NCBI GenBank assembly: GCA_963711505.1
Contig: CAVQEJ010000001.1
Location: forward strand, 434,001-498,000
From: JAGWRA01 sp963711505
GTDB lineage: Bacteria; Acidobacteriota; Vicinamibacteria; Vicinamibacterales; CAVVIG01
Direction: 5' to 3'
Length of the DNA stretch: 64,000 nt
Shown: one piece after another, positions 40,262 through 48,330 of the stretch
Layout of the letters: every line of letters begins with the position of its first letter
How positions within the stretch are numbered: the first letter of the stretch is position 1
Notes under the pieces: model-generated
Database searches by the model: none
Told to the model about the DNA's origin: nothing
The model's input: only the letters and a program-made list of their open reading frames with translations
Translations under genes and position numbers: made by a program

Positions 40262-40927
40262 TCACTCCCCCTTCCACCACTTCGACAGCCTCGCGCCGGG
40301 CGGCGGGGGGCAGGCCTCGTAGTGTGAGGTGTCGTTGAAGAGCATCAGGCGGGCGCGGACGGGGTCCTTGAAGTCGACCACGTTCAGGGCGGCCGGCGAC
40401 TGGTCGAGCCGGTCGCGGTAGCCGCGCTGGTCGAAGCCCAGCAGCGTGCTGATGAGCAGCCGCAGCGTCGCCTTGTGCGACACGATCAGGATGGCGCGCT
40501 CGCGGTGCTCCATCACGATGCGCCGGACGACCGGCAGCACGCGCGCGACGACACTCGCGCCCGATTCGCCGCCGGCCGGCGCGAAGGTGAAGGGATCCTC
40601 CTCCCACGACGCGTATTCTTCGCGGTATTTCGCCTCGACTTCCTCGCGGCGCATCCCCTCCCAGTGACCGTGGTCGACCTCGCGCAGGCCCTCGTCCTGG
40701 ATCGGCGTGAGGCCGTGCGGGCCGGCGACGATCGCCGCCGTGTCGCGCGTCCGCTGCATCGGGCTGCAGTAGGCGGCCGCGAGCTTCGTGTGGGCGAGCC
40801 GGCGGGAGAGCGCCTGCGCCTGGCTCCGTCCTTCCTCCGAGAGGGCGACGTCGGTCGCCCCGGCGAAGCGGTCCTCGCCGCTCGCCGTCGTCGCGCCGTG
40901 TCGCACGAGATAGAGTCGTGTTGCCAT
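40262..40927 (-). CDS. Histidine phosphatase family protein (phosphoglycerate mutase-like)
   Basis: MATRLYLVRHGATTASGEDR carries the RHG phosphohistidine motif; CSPMQRTRDTAAIVAG, REVDHGHWEGMRREEVEAKY and ILIVSHKATLRLLIS supply the other active-site Arg, Glu and His. It has 221 residues, intact. Such proteins remove phosphate from sugars, cobalamin precursors (CobC) or other small molecules. The context does not settle the substrate. Confidence 0.87.
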   Translation of the reverse strand: MATRLYLVRHGATTASGEDRFAGATDVALSEEGRSQAQALSRRLAHTKLAAAYCSPMQRTRDTAAIVAGPHGLTPIQDEGLREVDHGHWEGMRREEVEAKYREEYASWEEDPFTFAPAGGESGASVVARVLPVVRRIVMEHRERAILIVSHKATLRLLISTLLGFDQRGYRDRLDQSPAALNVVDFKDPVRARLMLFNDTSHYEACPPPPGARLSKWWKGE

Positions 40928-40946
40928 AGGGTGTACCTCGCTGGCG

Positions 40947-41693
40947 TCAGAAGAGGCCGAACAGTTTCAGGGCCATGATGACGATGGCCGCCACCATCAG
41001 GTAGCGGATCAGCCGGTCGCCGCGCCGCACCGCCAGGCGGGCGGCCCACCAGCCGCCGAACGCGTTGCCGGCGCCGAGCGCGAGGCCGACGAGCCAGTCC
41101 ACCTGGCCGGAGAAGGCGAAGACCGCCAGCGCCGGCAGCATGTAGATCAGCACGATGAAGACCTTGTGCATGTTCACGCGCACGAGGTCGGCTCCCTCGA
41201 GGTGGAACAGCGCGGCCATCAGCATGAAACCGATCCCCACCTGGATGAAGCCGCCGTAGAAGCCGAGCGCGAACATCGCCGGGTAGATCAGCTTCGAGCG
41301 CCGCCCGCTCTCGCCCGGCGCCCGCTTGCCGGCCGGCGTGGCGAACATCGACAGCACGACGCCGATCATCACGACGCCGAGGATCCGCTGGAACAGCGCG
41401 TCGGTGACGTGCAGCGCGACCGCGGCGCCGGCGATGGCCCCCGGCAGCGTCCAGGCGGCGAGCGCGAGGCTGCGCTTGACGTCGGCATGTCCCTCGCGGC
41501 GGAACGACAGCACGGCCGAGGTGTTCTGCAGCACGAGGGCGACGCGGTTCGTCCCGTTCGCCAGCGTCGGGTCGAGGCCGAGGAAGATCAGCGCCGGCAG
41601 GACGATGGCCGAGCCGCCGCCAGCGAAGACGTTCAGGAGGCCGGCGGCGCAGCCGAGACCGAAGAGCAGCGCGAGGTGGAGGGGAGCGGTCAT
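40947..41693 (-). CDS. TauE/SafE-family sulfite/anion exporter
   Basis: ATG 41693 begins MTAPLHLALLFGLGCAAGLL. The 248-residue hydrophobic protein has about eight membrane segments and the repeated family motif: NVFAGGGSAIVLPALIFLGL in the first half and GFYGGFIQVGIGFMLMAALF in the second. The family exports sulfite, sulfonates or related anions. It is 19 bases upstream of the phosphatase gene on the same strand, a likely two-gene operon. The frame is intact. Confidence 0.87.
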   Translation of the reverse strand: MTAPLHLALLFGLGCAAGLLNVFAGGGSAIVLPALIFLGLDPTLANGTNRVALVLQNTSAVLSFRREGHADVKRSLALAAWTLPGAIAGAAVALHVTDALFQRILGVVMIGVVLSMFATPAGKRAPGESGRRSKLIYPAMFALGFYGGFIQVGIGFMLMAALFHLEGADLVRVNMHKVFIVLIYMLPALAVFAFSGQVDWLVGLALGAGNAFGGWWAARLAVRRGDRLIRYLMVAAIVIMALKLFGLF

Positions 41694-41850
41694 CGATGGG
41701 AGTGTGGTCGTCGAGTCTGAGTCTCGAGTTCTAAGAACCATGACGGCACGAGGACACGAAGGGTTCCGCGCGAGACCCTGTAAGTCTTGCTTTGTGTCAT
41801 TCGCAGTTCTGCGTTCGGGTGCTCGCCCCCGCCTCTAGCCTACCATCCGG

Positions 41851-41869
41851 GGCCCGGGTTGCCCGGGCC
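41851..41869. repeat. Perfect hairpin upstream of the ROK kinase gene
   Basis: GGCCCGGG and CCCGGGCC pair around TTG. It lies in the 264-base region between divergent genes and may end antisense transcription or shape the leader. Confidence 0.35.
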
Positions 41870-41957
41870 GGGCATGGTGCGATAATCGCGGAAGACCCAC
41901 ACGAAGACAGAGACCCTCGCGGCACGGCTCAGCTGGCCGCGCGCTGACGGAGGACCC

Positions 41958-42698
41958 ATGGCAGCCCGAACGAGCTCCGCCCTGCACATCCCGCGGTCGC
42001 GCATCCTGGCGATTGACGTCGGCGGCACCGGCCTGAAGGCCGCCGTGCTCGACGGCCAGGGCCGGATGCGGTCCGAGCGTGCCCGCATCAAGACGCCGCA
42101 TCCCTGCCCGCCGGCCCGGCTCGTGGAGCTGCTGGTCGAGCTGGTCCACGCGCTCCCCGAGTACGAGTGCGTCTCGGTCGGCTTCCCGGGCGTCGTCCGC
42201 AAGGGACGGGTGCTGACGGCGCCGAACCTGGCGCCCGAAGGGGTGTACCACGACTTCGATCTGGCCGGCGAGCTGAGCCGCGCGCTCGACCACCCGGTGC
42301 GCGTCGGCAACGACGCCGACGTGCAGGGACTGGGGGCGATCCGCGGCCGGGGCGTCGAGCTGGTCGTCACCTTCGGCACCGGCATGGGCACCGGCCTGTT
42401 CCAGGACGGGATGCTCGCGCCGCACCTCGAGATCTCGCACCATCCGTTCCGGCACGGCGAGACCTACGAGGAGCAGCTCGGGAAGAAGGCGCTGAAGAAG
42501 GTCGGCCGGAAGAAGTGGAACCGGCGGGTGGCGATCGCGCTCGAGACGCTGCGGGCGCTGGTGAACTTCGATCACCTCTACATCGGCGGCGGCAACGCGA
42601 AGAAGCTCACGCTGAAGCTGCCGCCCGACACGACGATCGTGCCGAACACCGACGGCCTCGTCGGCGGCGTGCGGCTCTGGAATCCGCTGCAGTCCTGA
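41958..42698 (+). CDS. ROK-family kinase, polyphosphate-glucokinase-like
   Basis: It has 246 residues and is intact. ILAIDVGGTGLKAAVLDGQG is the phosphate-binding loop, VSVGFPGVVRKGRVLTAPNL the sugar site, VGNDADVQGLGAIRGRGVEL has the catalytic Asp, and VTFGTGMGTGLFQDG is the second phosphate loop. EQLGKKALKKVGRKKWNRRV is basic, as in PpgK enzymes that use polyphosphate. It probably phosphorylates glucose; polyphosphate use is inferred. The IMPDH-like gene follows 31 bases on, so they may be co-transcribed. Confidence 0.83.
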   Translation: MAARTSSALHIPRSRILAIDVGGTGLKAAVLDGQGRMRSERARIKTPHPCPPARLVELLVELVHALPEYECVSVGFPGVVRKGRVLTAPNLAPEGVYHDFDLAGELSRALDHPVRVGNDADVQGLGAIRGRGVELVVTFGTGMGTGLFQDGMLAPHLEISHHPFRHGETYEEQLGKKALKKVGRKKWNRRVAIALETLRALVNFDHLYIGGGNAKKLTLKLPPDTTIVPNTDGLVGGVRLWNPLQS

Positions 42699-42729
42699 TG
42701 GGCCGCAGCGGCGCGGATGAGGAGCGCGC

Positions 42730-44283
42730 ATGACGGCACGAGAGTCGCTCGACGAGCGGGCGCGGCGGTCGGCCGGACTGGCGCAGCTGTGCGAGCTCGC
42801 GCGCGGGCGGACGTTCGACGACTTCCTGTTCGCGCCGCAGTTCAGCGTGATCGCGAGCCGCGATCCGGCGACGCTCGATCTGAGCAGCCGCCTGTCGACC
42901 CACCTCACGCTGAAGCGGCCGATCGTGTCGGCGAACATGGACACGGTGACGCGGGCGCCGATGGCGGTGGTGCAGGCCGAGGAAGGGGGCATCGGCATCA
43001 TCGACCGCGGCTTCAAGCCGGGCGACATCGCGCCGCAGGTGCGCGAGGTCGCGATCGTGAAGCGGACGCAGCACGGCGTCATCCCCGATCCCGTACACCG
43101 TGCCCGTGTCGGCCGGCCTGGCCGAGGCGCTGGGCGTGATGCGGCAGCGGGGCGTCGGCACGCTGGTCGTGATCGAGGGCGACCGGCGCGTGGCGGGGCT
43201 GCTGACCGAGCGCGACGTCCGGTTCGCCGGCGACGGGGCTGGGCTGAGCGTCCGCGACCGGATGACGCCGCGCGATCGCCTCGTGACGCACGTCGGGCCG
43301 ATCGACGTCGACCGGGCCGAGCGCATCATGGTGGAGCGGAAGATCAAGAAGCTGCCGCTCGTCGACGAGCGGGGCACGCTCCTCGGCCTCATCACCGCGA
43401 AGGACATCCTGAAGCACCGGCGGCTGCCGTTCGCGACGCGCGACGCGCAGGGACGGCTGCGCGTCGGTGCGGCCATCGGCGCGACCGGCGATTACCTGGA
43501 GCGGGCGGCCGAGCTCGTGCGGGTGGGCGTCGACGTCATCGTCATCGACATCGCGCACGGCCATTCGGTGGTGATGCAGACGGCGCTGGAGCAGTTCCGG
43601 AAGCGCTTCGGCGACGTCGAGCTGCTGGCCGGCAACGTGGCCACTGCCGAGGGGGCGCGCTTCCTCGTCGAGCGGGGCGTCAACGGCGTGAAGGTGGGCA
43701 TCGGGCCGGGCGGCGGCTGCACGACGCGGCTGAACACGAGCTTCGGCGTGCCGCAGCTGCAGGCGCTGGCCGACTGCCGCGCGGCGCTCGGCCCGGCGGC
43801 GACGCCAGCGACGTGCCGATCATCGCCGACGGCGGCGTGCGGCGCGACGGCAGCCTGGTGGCCGCGCTGCTGTTCGGCGGCGACACGCTGATGCTCGGCA
43901 GCGCCTTCGCCGGCACCGAGGAGACGCCCGGCGAGATCGTGCAGAAGCCGGTCGTGCTGCCCGAGTCGCAGAAGGTGGTGAAGATTCCGTTCAAGGTGCT
44001 GCGGGGCATGGCCTCCATCGAGGCGATCAAGGACCGGCTCGACGTGGAGGAGGCCGACGTGGTCGACCTGCAGGCCATCGGCGCCGAGGGGATCGAAGTG
44101 AGCGTGCCGGCGCGCGGATCGGTGCGGCCGATCGTCCGCGACATGATCAAGCACCTGTGCTCGGCGATCAGCTACGGCGGCGCCGGCAGCCTCGACGAGC
44201 TGCGCCGCCTGTTCCAGGCCGATCCGTCACGCTACCTGATCGCGCAGTCGGAAGCGGCGAGGAGGGAGTCGTACGAGAGATAG
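42730..44283 (+). CDS. IMP dehydrogenase / GMP reductase family enzyme with CBS pair (two frameshifts)
   Basis: Corrected length is about 515 residues. The barrel starts RTFDDFLFAPQFSVIASRDP and NMDTVTRAPMAVVQAEEGGI. A CBS pair follows (VMRQRGVGTLVVIEGDRRVA, ERKIKKLPLVDERGTLLGLI). Then DVIVIDIAHGHSVVMQ, NGVKVGIGPGGGCTTRL with the catalytic Cys, VPIIADGGVRRDGSLVAALL and LMLGSAFAGTEETPGE. An extra C near 43091 and a shift near 43790 break it. The Cys loop is GPGGGCTTR where most IMPDHs have GPGSICTTR, so it may be a divergent IMPDH or a GuaB1-like reductase. Confidence 0.82.
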   Translation: MTARESLDERARRSAGLAQLCELARGRTFDDFLFAPQFSVIASRDPATLDLSSRLSTHLTLKRPIVSANMDTVTRAPMAVVQAEEGGIGIIDRGFKPGDIAPQVREVAIVKRTQHGVIPDPVHRARVGRPGRGAGRDAAAGRRHAGRDRGRPARGGAADRARRPVRRRRGWAERPRPDDAARSPRDARRADRRRPGRAHHGGAEDQEAAARRRAGHAPRPHHREGHPEAPAAAVRDARRAGTAARRCGHRRDRRLPGAGGRARAGGRRRHRHRHRARPFGGDADGAGAVPEALRRRRAAGRQRGHCRGGALPRRAGRQRREGGHRAGRRLHDAAEHELRRAAAAGAGRLPRGARPGGDASDVPIIADGGVRRDGSLVAALLFGGDTLMLGSAFAGTEETPGEIVQKPVVLPESQKVVKIPFKVLRGMASIEAIKDRLDVEEADVVDLQAIGAEGIEVSVPARGSVRPIVRDMIKHLCSAISYGGAGSLDELRRLFQADPSRYLIAQSEAARRESYER

Positions 44284-44399
44284 ACGAATGGAGAATTGAA
44301 GAATTAGAACGTAGAATTTAGAAGTGAAGAAGGCAGGCGGAAGTGCCGTCTCCACCATTCTTCAATTCTTCATTCCCATTCTTCAATTCATCATCGTTC

Positions 44400-45210
44400 C
44401 TACTTCAGCTCTCCCAGCTTCTTCATCAGATCGATCGCCTTCTGCACGTCCCGGTGGAAGACGAAGAGGGTGTCGGGGCCGCCCTTCTGTTCGGTGAAGT
44501 TGTACGTCCGCCCGCCCTGCACCTTGATCTCCAGGTTGTTCTTCAGGTAATCGACCTCGAACGTCTCGAGGCGGCTGAACGGCACCGCGAAGGCGTCGTT
44601 CTTGTCCGTCGTGTCGTAGCGGATCCCCTCGGGCGTCGCGATGAGCATCCCCTGGCACGACCCGAACCGGTGCTTGTGGACGACGGCGATCTTCTCGTCG
44701 AGCTTGACCTGCTTGAACTTGACGGTGACCTGCTGCGGCCCCGGCTTCACGTCGATCGTCGACGACCAGGGATCGTACCCGCCGACCGAGACGTTCAGCG
44801 TGTGGCTGCCCGGCTCGACGTCCGGCTGCGTAATCGGTGTCTTGCCGAGGTAGCGGCGATCGATGAAGACCGAGGCGCCCGGCACGTCGCTGTCGATGGT
44901 CAGCGTGCCGGTGGTCGGCGCCGGCGCGGGGGCCGGCTTCGGGGCCGGCGCCTCGTGCCGCGGGGCGCGCGGCCTGGGCCGTTCGACCGGGTTCGGCTGC
45001 GCCGGGGCGGCCGGCTGGACGGGCGCGGGCGCGGGCTGCGCCGGGGCGACCGGCGTGGGGCGCGTGCGGGTCGTGATCGGCGGCTTGTTGAAGGCGAAGT
45101 ACCTCGTAGCCCAGGACGCCCAGCGCGATCACCAGGAGCGCGAGGACGATCAGGATCCAGAGACTCAGGGCGGAACGCTTCGGCGGCTCCGGCTCGTCGA
45201 GCAGTGGCAT
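44400..45210 (-). CDS. Membrane-anchored PEGA-domain protein (one frameshift)
   Basis: ATG 45210: MPLLDEPEPPKRSALSLWIL then IVLALLVIALGVLGYEV is a short cytoplasmic tail plus one membrane helix. After a shift near 45098 there is a long Pro/Ala linker (PAPVQPAAPAQPNPVERPRP), then a PEGA domain (IDSDVPGASVFIDRRYLGKT, PGSHTLNVSVGGYDPWSSTI) and a C-terminal 90-residue part (GIRYDTTDKNDAFAVPFSRL) resembling a bacterial PH-like or DUF fold. PEGA domains bind cell-wall or surface polymers. Its partner is unknown. Confidence 0.72.
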
Positions 45211-45241
45211 CACTCCATGCTAACAGAGCTGGCGCGGCCCG

Positions 45242-46117
45242 CTACCTCGTCTGCGGGCCGGTGCCGGTTTCGACGGGGCGCGCCGGGTTGCTCGACCATT
45301 CGCTCCACGAGCCGGCATAGAGCCGCGCGCCGGGGAACCCGGCCCGTTCGAGCGCGAGCAGGTTGTGGCAGGCGGAGACGCCCGACCCGCAGTAGAGGAC
45401 GACGTGCGCGGGGTCGTGCGACCCGAGCACGTCGGCGAACAGCGCGCGCAGCTCGTCGGTGCCGCGAAAGCGCCCCTCGGGTGTCACGTTGTCGCCGTAG
45501 TAATGGTTGATGGCGCCGGGGATGTGGCCGGCCGCCGCATCAATCGGTTCGACGAGTCCCTGGTAGCGTTCTGGCGATCGGGAGTCGACGAGCAGGTGCT
45601 CGTGCGAGCCCACCAGCTCCCCGACTTCGTCGGCGGTGAGCCAGAGGTCTCGCGCCAGCGTGCCTTCGAACGAACCCGGCTCGCGTGTCTCGACGCCCGG
45701 GCGCGTCGGCCGCTGTTCGCCGGTCCACGCCGCGAACCCGCCGTCGAGCACGGCCGCGGCCTCGTGCCCCGACGCCCGCAGCAGCCACCAGAGGCGGGCG
45801 GCGAACATGCTGTTGCCCCCGTCGTAGGCGACGACCTGCGTGTCCGGCCCGATGTTCCAGCGGGCGAGTGTCGCCTTCAGCTGAGCGGGCAGCGGCAGCG
45901 GGTGGCGGCCGTTGCTGCCGGTCTTCTCGCTCGACAGGTCGCGGTCGAGATCGGCGTAGACCGCCCCGGGAATGTGTCCCGCCTGATACAACTGCTCGCC
46001 CGCCTCGGGATTCGCGAGGTCGAAGCGGCAGTCGACGATCAGCCAGCGCGGATCGTTCAGGTGTTCGGCCAGGGTGGCGGTGGAGACGAGGGTCGTGAAA
46101 CGTTGTGCATCGGTCAC
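45242..46117 (-). CDS. sseA: Thiosulfate/3-mercaptopyruvate sulfurtransferase
   Basis: It has 291 residues with two rhodanese domains, intact. The first is inactive-like (LIVDCRFDLANPEAGEQLYQ, AGHIPGAVYADLDRDLSS); the second carries the active loop CGSGVSAC in HVVLYCGSGVSACHNLLALE. LYAGSWSEWSSNPARPV is the common end of this family. It transfers sulfur from mercaptopyruvate or thiosulfate to cyanide or thiols. It lies 31 bases downstream of nothing co-directional, so it is probably monocistronic. Confidence 0.88.
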   Translation of the reverse strand: MTDAQRFTTLVSTATLAEHLNDPRWLIVDCRFDLANPEAGEQLYQAGHIPGAVYADLDRDLSSEKTGSNGRHPLPLPAQLKATLARWNIGPDTQVVAYDGGNSMFAARLWWLLRASGHEAAAVLDGGFAAWTGEQRPTRPGVETREPGSFEGTLARDLWLTADEVGELVGSHEHLLVDSRSPERYQGLVEPIDAAAGHIPGAINHYYGDNVTPEGRFRGTDELRALFADVLGSHDPAHVVLYCGSGVSACHNLLALERAGFPGARLYAGSWSEWSSNPARPVETGTGPQTR

Positions 46118-46121
46118 GGCG

Positions 46122-46730
46122 TCACCTTAGCGTTGAGGGTTCCGGAGGGTCAAGACACGTCGGGCTCCGCCCCACATCCTCGCTCGCAGCGAGGATCTTC
46201 CGCGCATCCGGTCCCCGGGCCACATGACGGCGCGCAGAGCGCGCCCGCGAGCGGAACGGAGCGAGCAGCGCGAGGCGAGCGAGTGCAGCGAGCCGGGGTG
46301 TGGGGCGGAGCCCCACGTAAATTACGCGTATGTATGCGATGGCGTCGATCTCGACGCGCATCCCCTCGCCGGGCAGACCGGCCGCCTGAATCGTCGTGCG
46401 CGCCGGGCGATGGTCGCCGAACATCCGCCCGTAGACGGCGTTCATCTTCGGGAACTCCTGCATGTCGACGAGGAATACGCCGCAGCGCAGCACGTGCTGG
46501 AGGCTCGACCCGGCGGCCTCGAGGATCGCCTGCACGTTCTTCAGGCACTGCTCGGTCTGGGCCTCGACGTCGGTGCCGGCCAGCTTGCCGGTCTTCGGAT
46601 CGTGGGCGCCCTGTCCCGAGACGAAGACGAGCCGATCGAGCGTCACGCCGGGCGAATAGGGCCCGGCGGGCGCGGGCAGGGTGGGGGCGATCACGGGGCG
46701 GGCCTGCGGCGCGTTCTTCGAATCGCTCAT
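46122..46730 (-). CDS. RidA-family protein with altered C terminus
   Basis: ATG 46730 follows GAGGAGAG. The first 130 residues are a normal Rid fold: PAGPYSPGVTLDRLVFVSGQ, NVQAILEAAGSSLQHVLRCG, VFLVDMQEFPKMNAVYGRMF and RTTIQAAGLPGEGMRVEIDA then IAYIR. RidA enzymes hydrolyse reactive enamines/imines from amino-acid metabolism. Normally the chain ends a few residues after the EIDAIA strand; here it runs on for about 70 residues through a GC-rich inverted-repeat element (46162-46311). Insertion of that element probably removed the original stop. Confidence 0.8.
   Translation of the reverse strand: MSDSKNAPQARPVIAPTLPAPAGPYSPGVTLDRLVFVSGQGAHDPKTGKLAGTDVEAQTEQCLKNVQAILEAAGSSLQHVLRCGVFLVDMQEFPKMNAVYGRMFGDHRPARTTIQAAGLPGEGMRVEIDAIAYIRVIYVGLRPTPRLAALARLALLAPFRSRARSARRHVARGPDARKILAASEDVGRSPTCLDPPEPSTLR
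46162..46311. repeat. 150-bp element bounded by 15-bp inverted repeats
   Basis: GGGCTCCGCCCCACA (46162-46176) is the exact inverse of TGTGGGGCGGAGCCC (46297-46311). Inside, ATCCTCGCT-CGC-AGCGAGGAT (46176-46196) is a perfect hairpin. A solo GGGCTCCGCCCC arm recurs at 60087-60098. It resembles a small non-coding inverted-repeat element placed in the 3' end of the Rid gene. Confidence 0.6.
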
Positions 46731-46801
46731 GCGGAACTCTCCTCGTAGGGATGATGGTCGCGGGCGCGGCGTCATTTCCGTGACGCAGGCAACGGCCCGG
46801 C

Positions 46802-46807
46802 ATTATA
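46802..46807 (-). promoter_or_regulatory. Candidate -10 box of the Rid gene
   Basis: On the minus strand TATAAT is followed by GCCGGG, 71 bases before the start codon. The same TATAATGCCGGG occurs upstream of the aldolase gene (59025). No good -35 box is visible. Confidence 0.3.
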
Positions 46808-47096
46808 CCCGGCGCGGCCGTTTCGGACCGTGATCGCGCAGTTTGCTTGACCGGAAGGGCCGGCTTCAGCCAACGTAAGGGGATGGCCCGAGGCCGCCGG
46901 GGCGCTCAGAGCGTGCCGGCGAGCAACGTCTGCGGCCTCGCCTTCGTATTTAGTCAGCAGAGGCGGGAACCCGTCGGCGTCGGCGGGCGTCTTTGCTAGG
47001 TGGCACGCTCGTACCCATCCATCTGTCCTGCACGATGACAGCCGAGGCCGGCGATCCGGCCTCACCGGTCGAGCTCGAACCAGTCCTTCTGGAGAA
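46808..47096. other. Intergenic region before the efflux operon; no recognised gene
   Basis: A minus-strand frame includes LAKTPADADGFPPLLTKYEG and EAADVARRHALSAPA, which looks protein-like but has no family I know and no clear start. It may be a gene remnant. GGAG at 47091-47094 serves the next gene. Confidence 0.3.
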
Positions 47097-48282
47097 TTGC
47101 TCTTGTCGTGCTTTCGTAATCGGCAGATCCGCGTGCTTCCGGGCGGCGGGTGGTTGTCTTTCCCGGCGGGTGCGCGCCATGCCGGCCGCGGCCTGCGGGC
47201 GGCGGGTGTCGCGCTGGCGCTGACGGCGCTGGCGGCCTGCGGCGGCGGGAAGTCGCCGGCGGGTGGGGCCGGCGGCGGCATGCCGGGCGGCGGGATGCCG
47301 GCCACGCCGGTCACGCTCTCCACGCTCGCGCCCGTCTCCATCAGCGATACGTCGGACTACGTCGCGACGCTGAAGTCGCTCTCCTCGACCGACATCAAGC
47401 CCGAGGTCGAGGGGCAGGTGATGCAGATCCTCGTCCGCTCGGGCCAGCAGGTGAAGTCCGGGACGCCGATGTTCCGGATCGACGCGCGCCGGCAGCGGGC
47501 GACGGTCTCGAGCCAGGATGCGACGCTGAAGGCGCAGCAGGCGTCGGTGGCCTACGCGAAGCAGCAGCTCGCCCGCGCGACGACGCTGCTGAAGGCGGGC
47601 GCCATCAGCCAGCAGGAGTTCGACCAGGCCCAGACGACGTACGACACGTCGACGGCGCAGTTCTCGGCGCTCGAGGCCCAGCTGCACCAGAGCCGCGTCA
47701 CCCTCCAGGACCTACGACGTCACGGCGCCGGCCGACGGCACGGTCGGCGACGTTCCGGTGCGCGTCGGCATGCGTGTCACCGCCGACACGGTGCTGACGA
47801 CGGTCGACCGCAACCGCCAGATGGAGATCTACGTGGAGGTGCCGCTCGAGCGGAGCGGCGATCTCCGGATGGGGCTGCCGATGACGCTCCTCGATTCGTC
47901 GGGCACGACGCTGGCCGAGACGAAGATCGACTTCATCTCGCCGACGGTGAGCGGCGCGACGCAGTCGGTGCTGGTCAAGGGACGGCTCGCGGGCACCGGC
48001 GGGCTGCGGGCGGCGCAGCTCGTGCGGGCGCGCATCCTGTGGGGGACGACCGAGGGGCTCGTGGTGCCGCTGCTGTCGGTCGTCCGGATCAACGGCCAGC
48101 CGTTCGTCTTCCTGGCCGAGCAGCAGAACGGGCATCTGGTGGCGCGGCAGCAGCTCGTGCAGCTCGGCGAGGTGGTGGGCAACGACGTCCGCGTGCTGGA
48201 CGGGCTGAAGGCCGGGCAGCGGATCGTCGCGTCTGGCACGCAGCGGCTGTTCGACGGCGCGCCGATTCAACCGTCCGCCTGA
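47097..48282 (+). CDS. RND efflux membrane-fusion lipoprotein (one frameshift)
   Basis: A TTG at 47097 after GGAGAA is the likely start. ALALTALAACGGGKSPAGGA holds a lipobox (LAAC). YVATLKSLSSTDIKPEVEGQ, VMQILVRSGQQVKSGTPMFR, then a coiled hairpin (QQASVAYAKQQLARATTLLK, SQQEFDQAQTTYDTSTAQFS) and, after an extra C at 47712, DVTAPADGTVGDVPV and EVPLERSGDLRMGLPMTL make the MdtA/AcrA fold. It links the inner-membrane pump to the outer-membrane channel. It is first of a three-gene efflux operon. Confidence 0.87.
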
Positions 48283-48330
48283 TCGGGTCCCCTGGCGGCG
48301 CCGCGTGCGCCCCTCCGTGAGAATCCATAC

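Noticed and set aside
46808..47341. Minus-strand 189-codon frame before the efflux operon
   Set aside because: Much of it is opposite the fusion-protein gene, and no family or start site supports it; only a possible remnant is noted.
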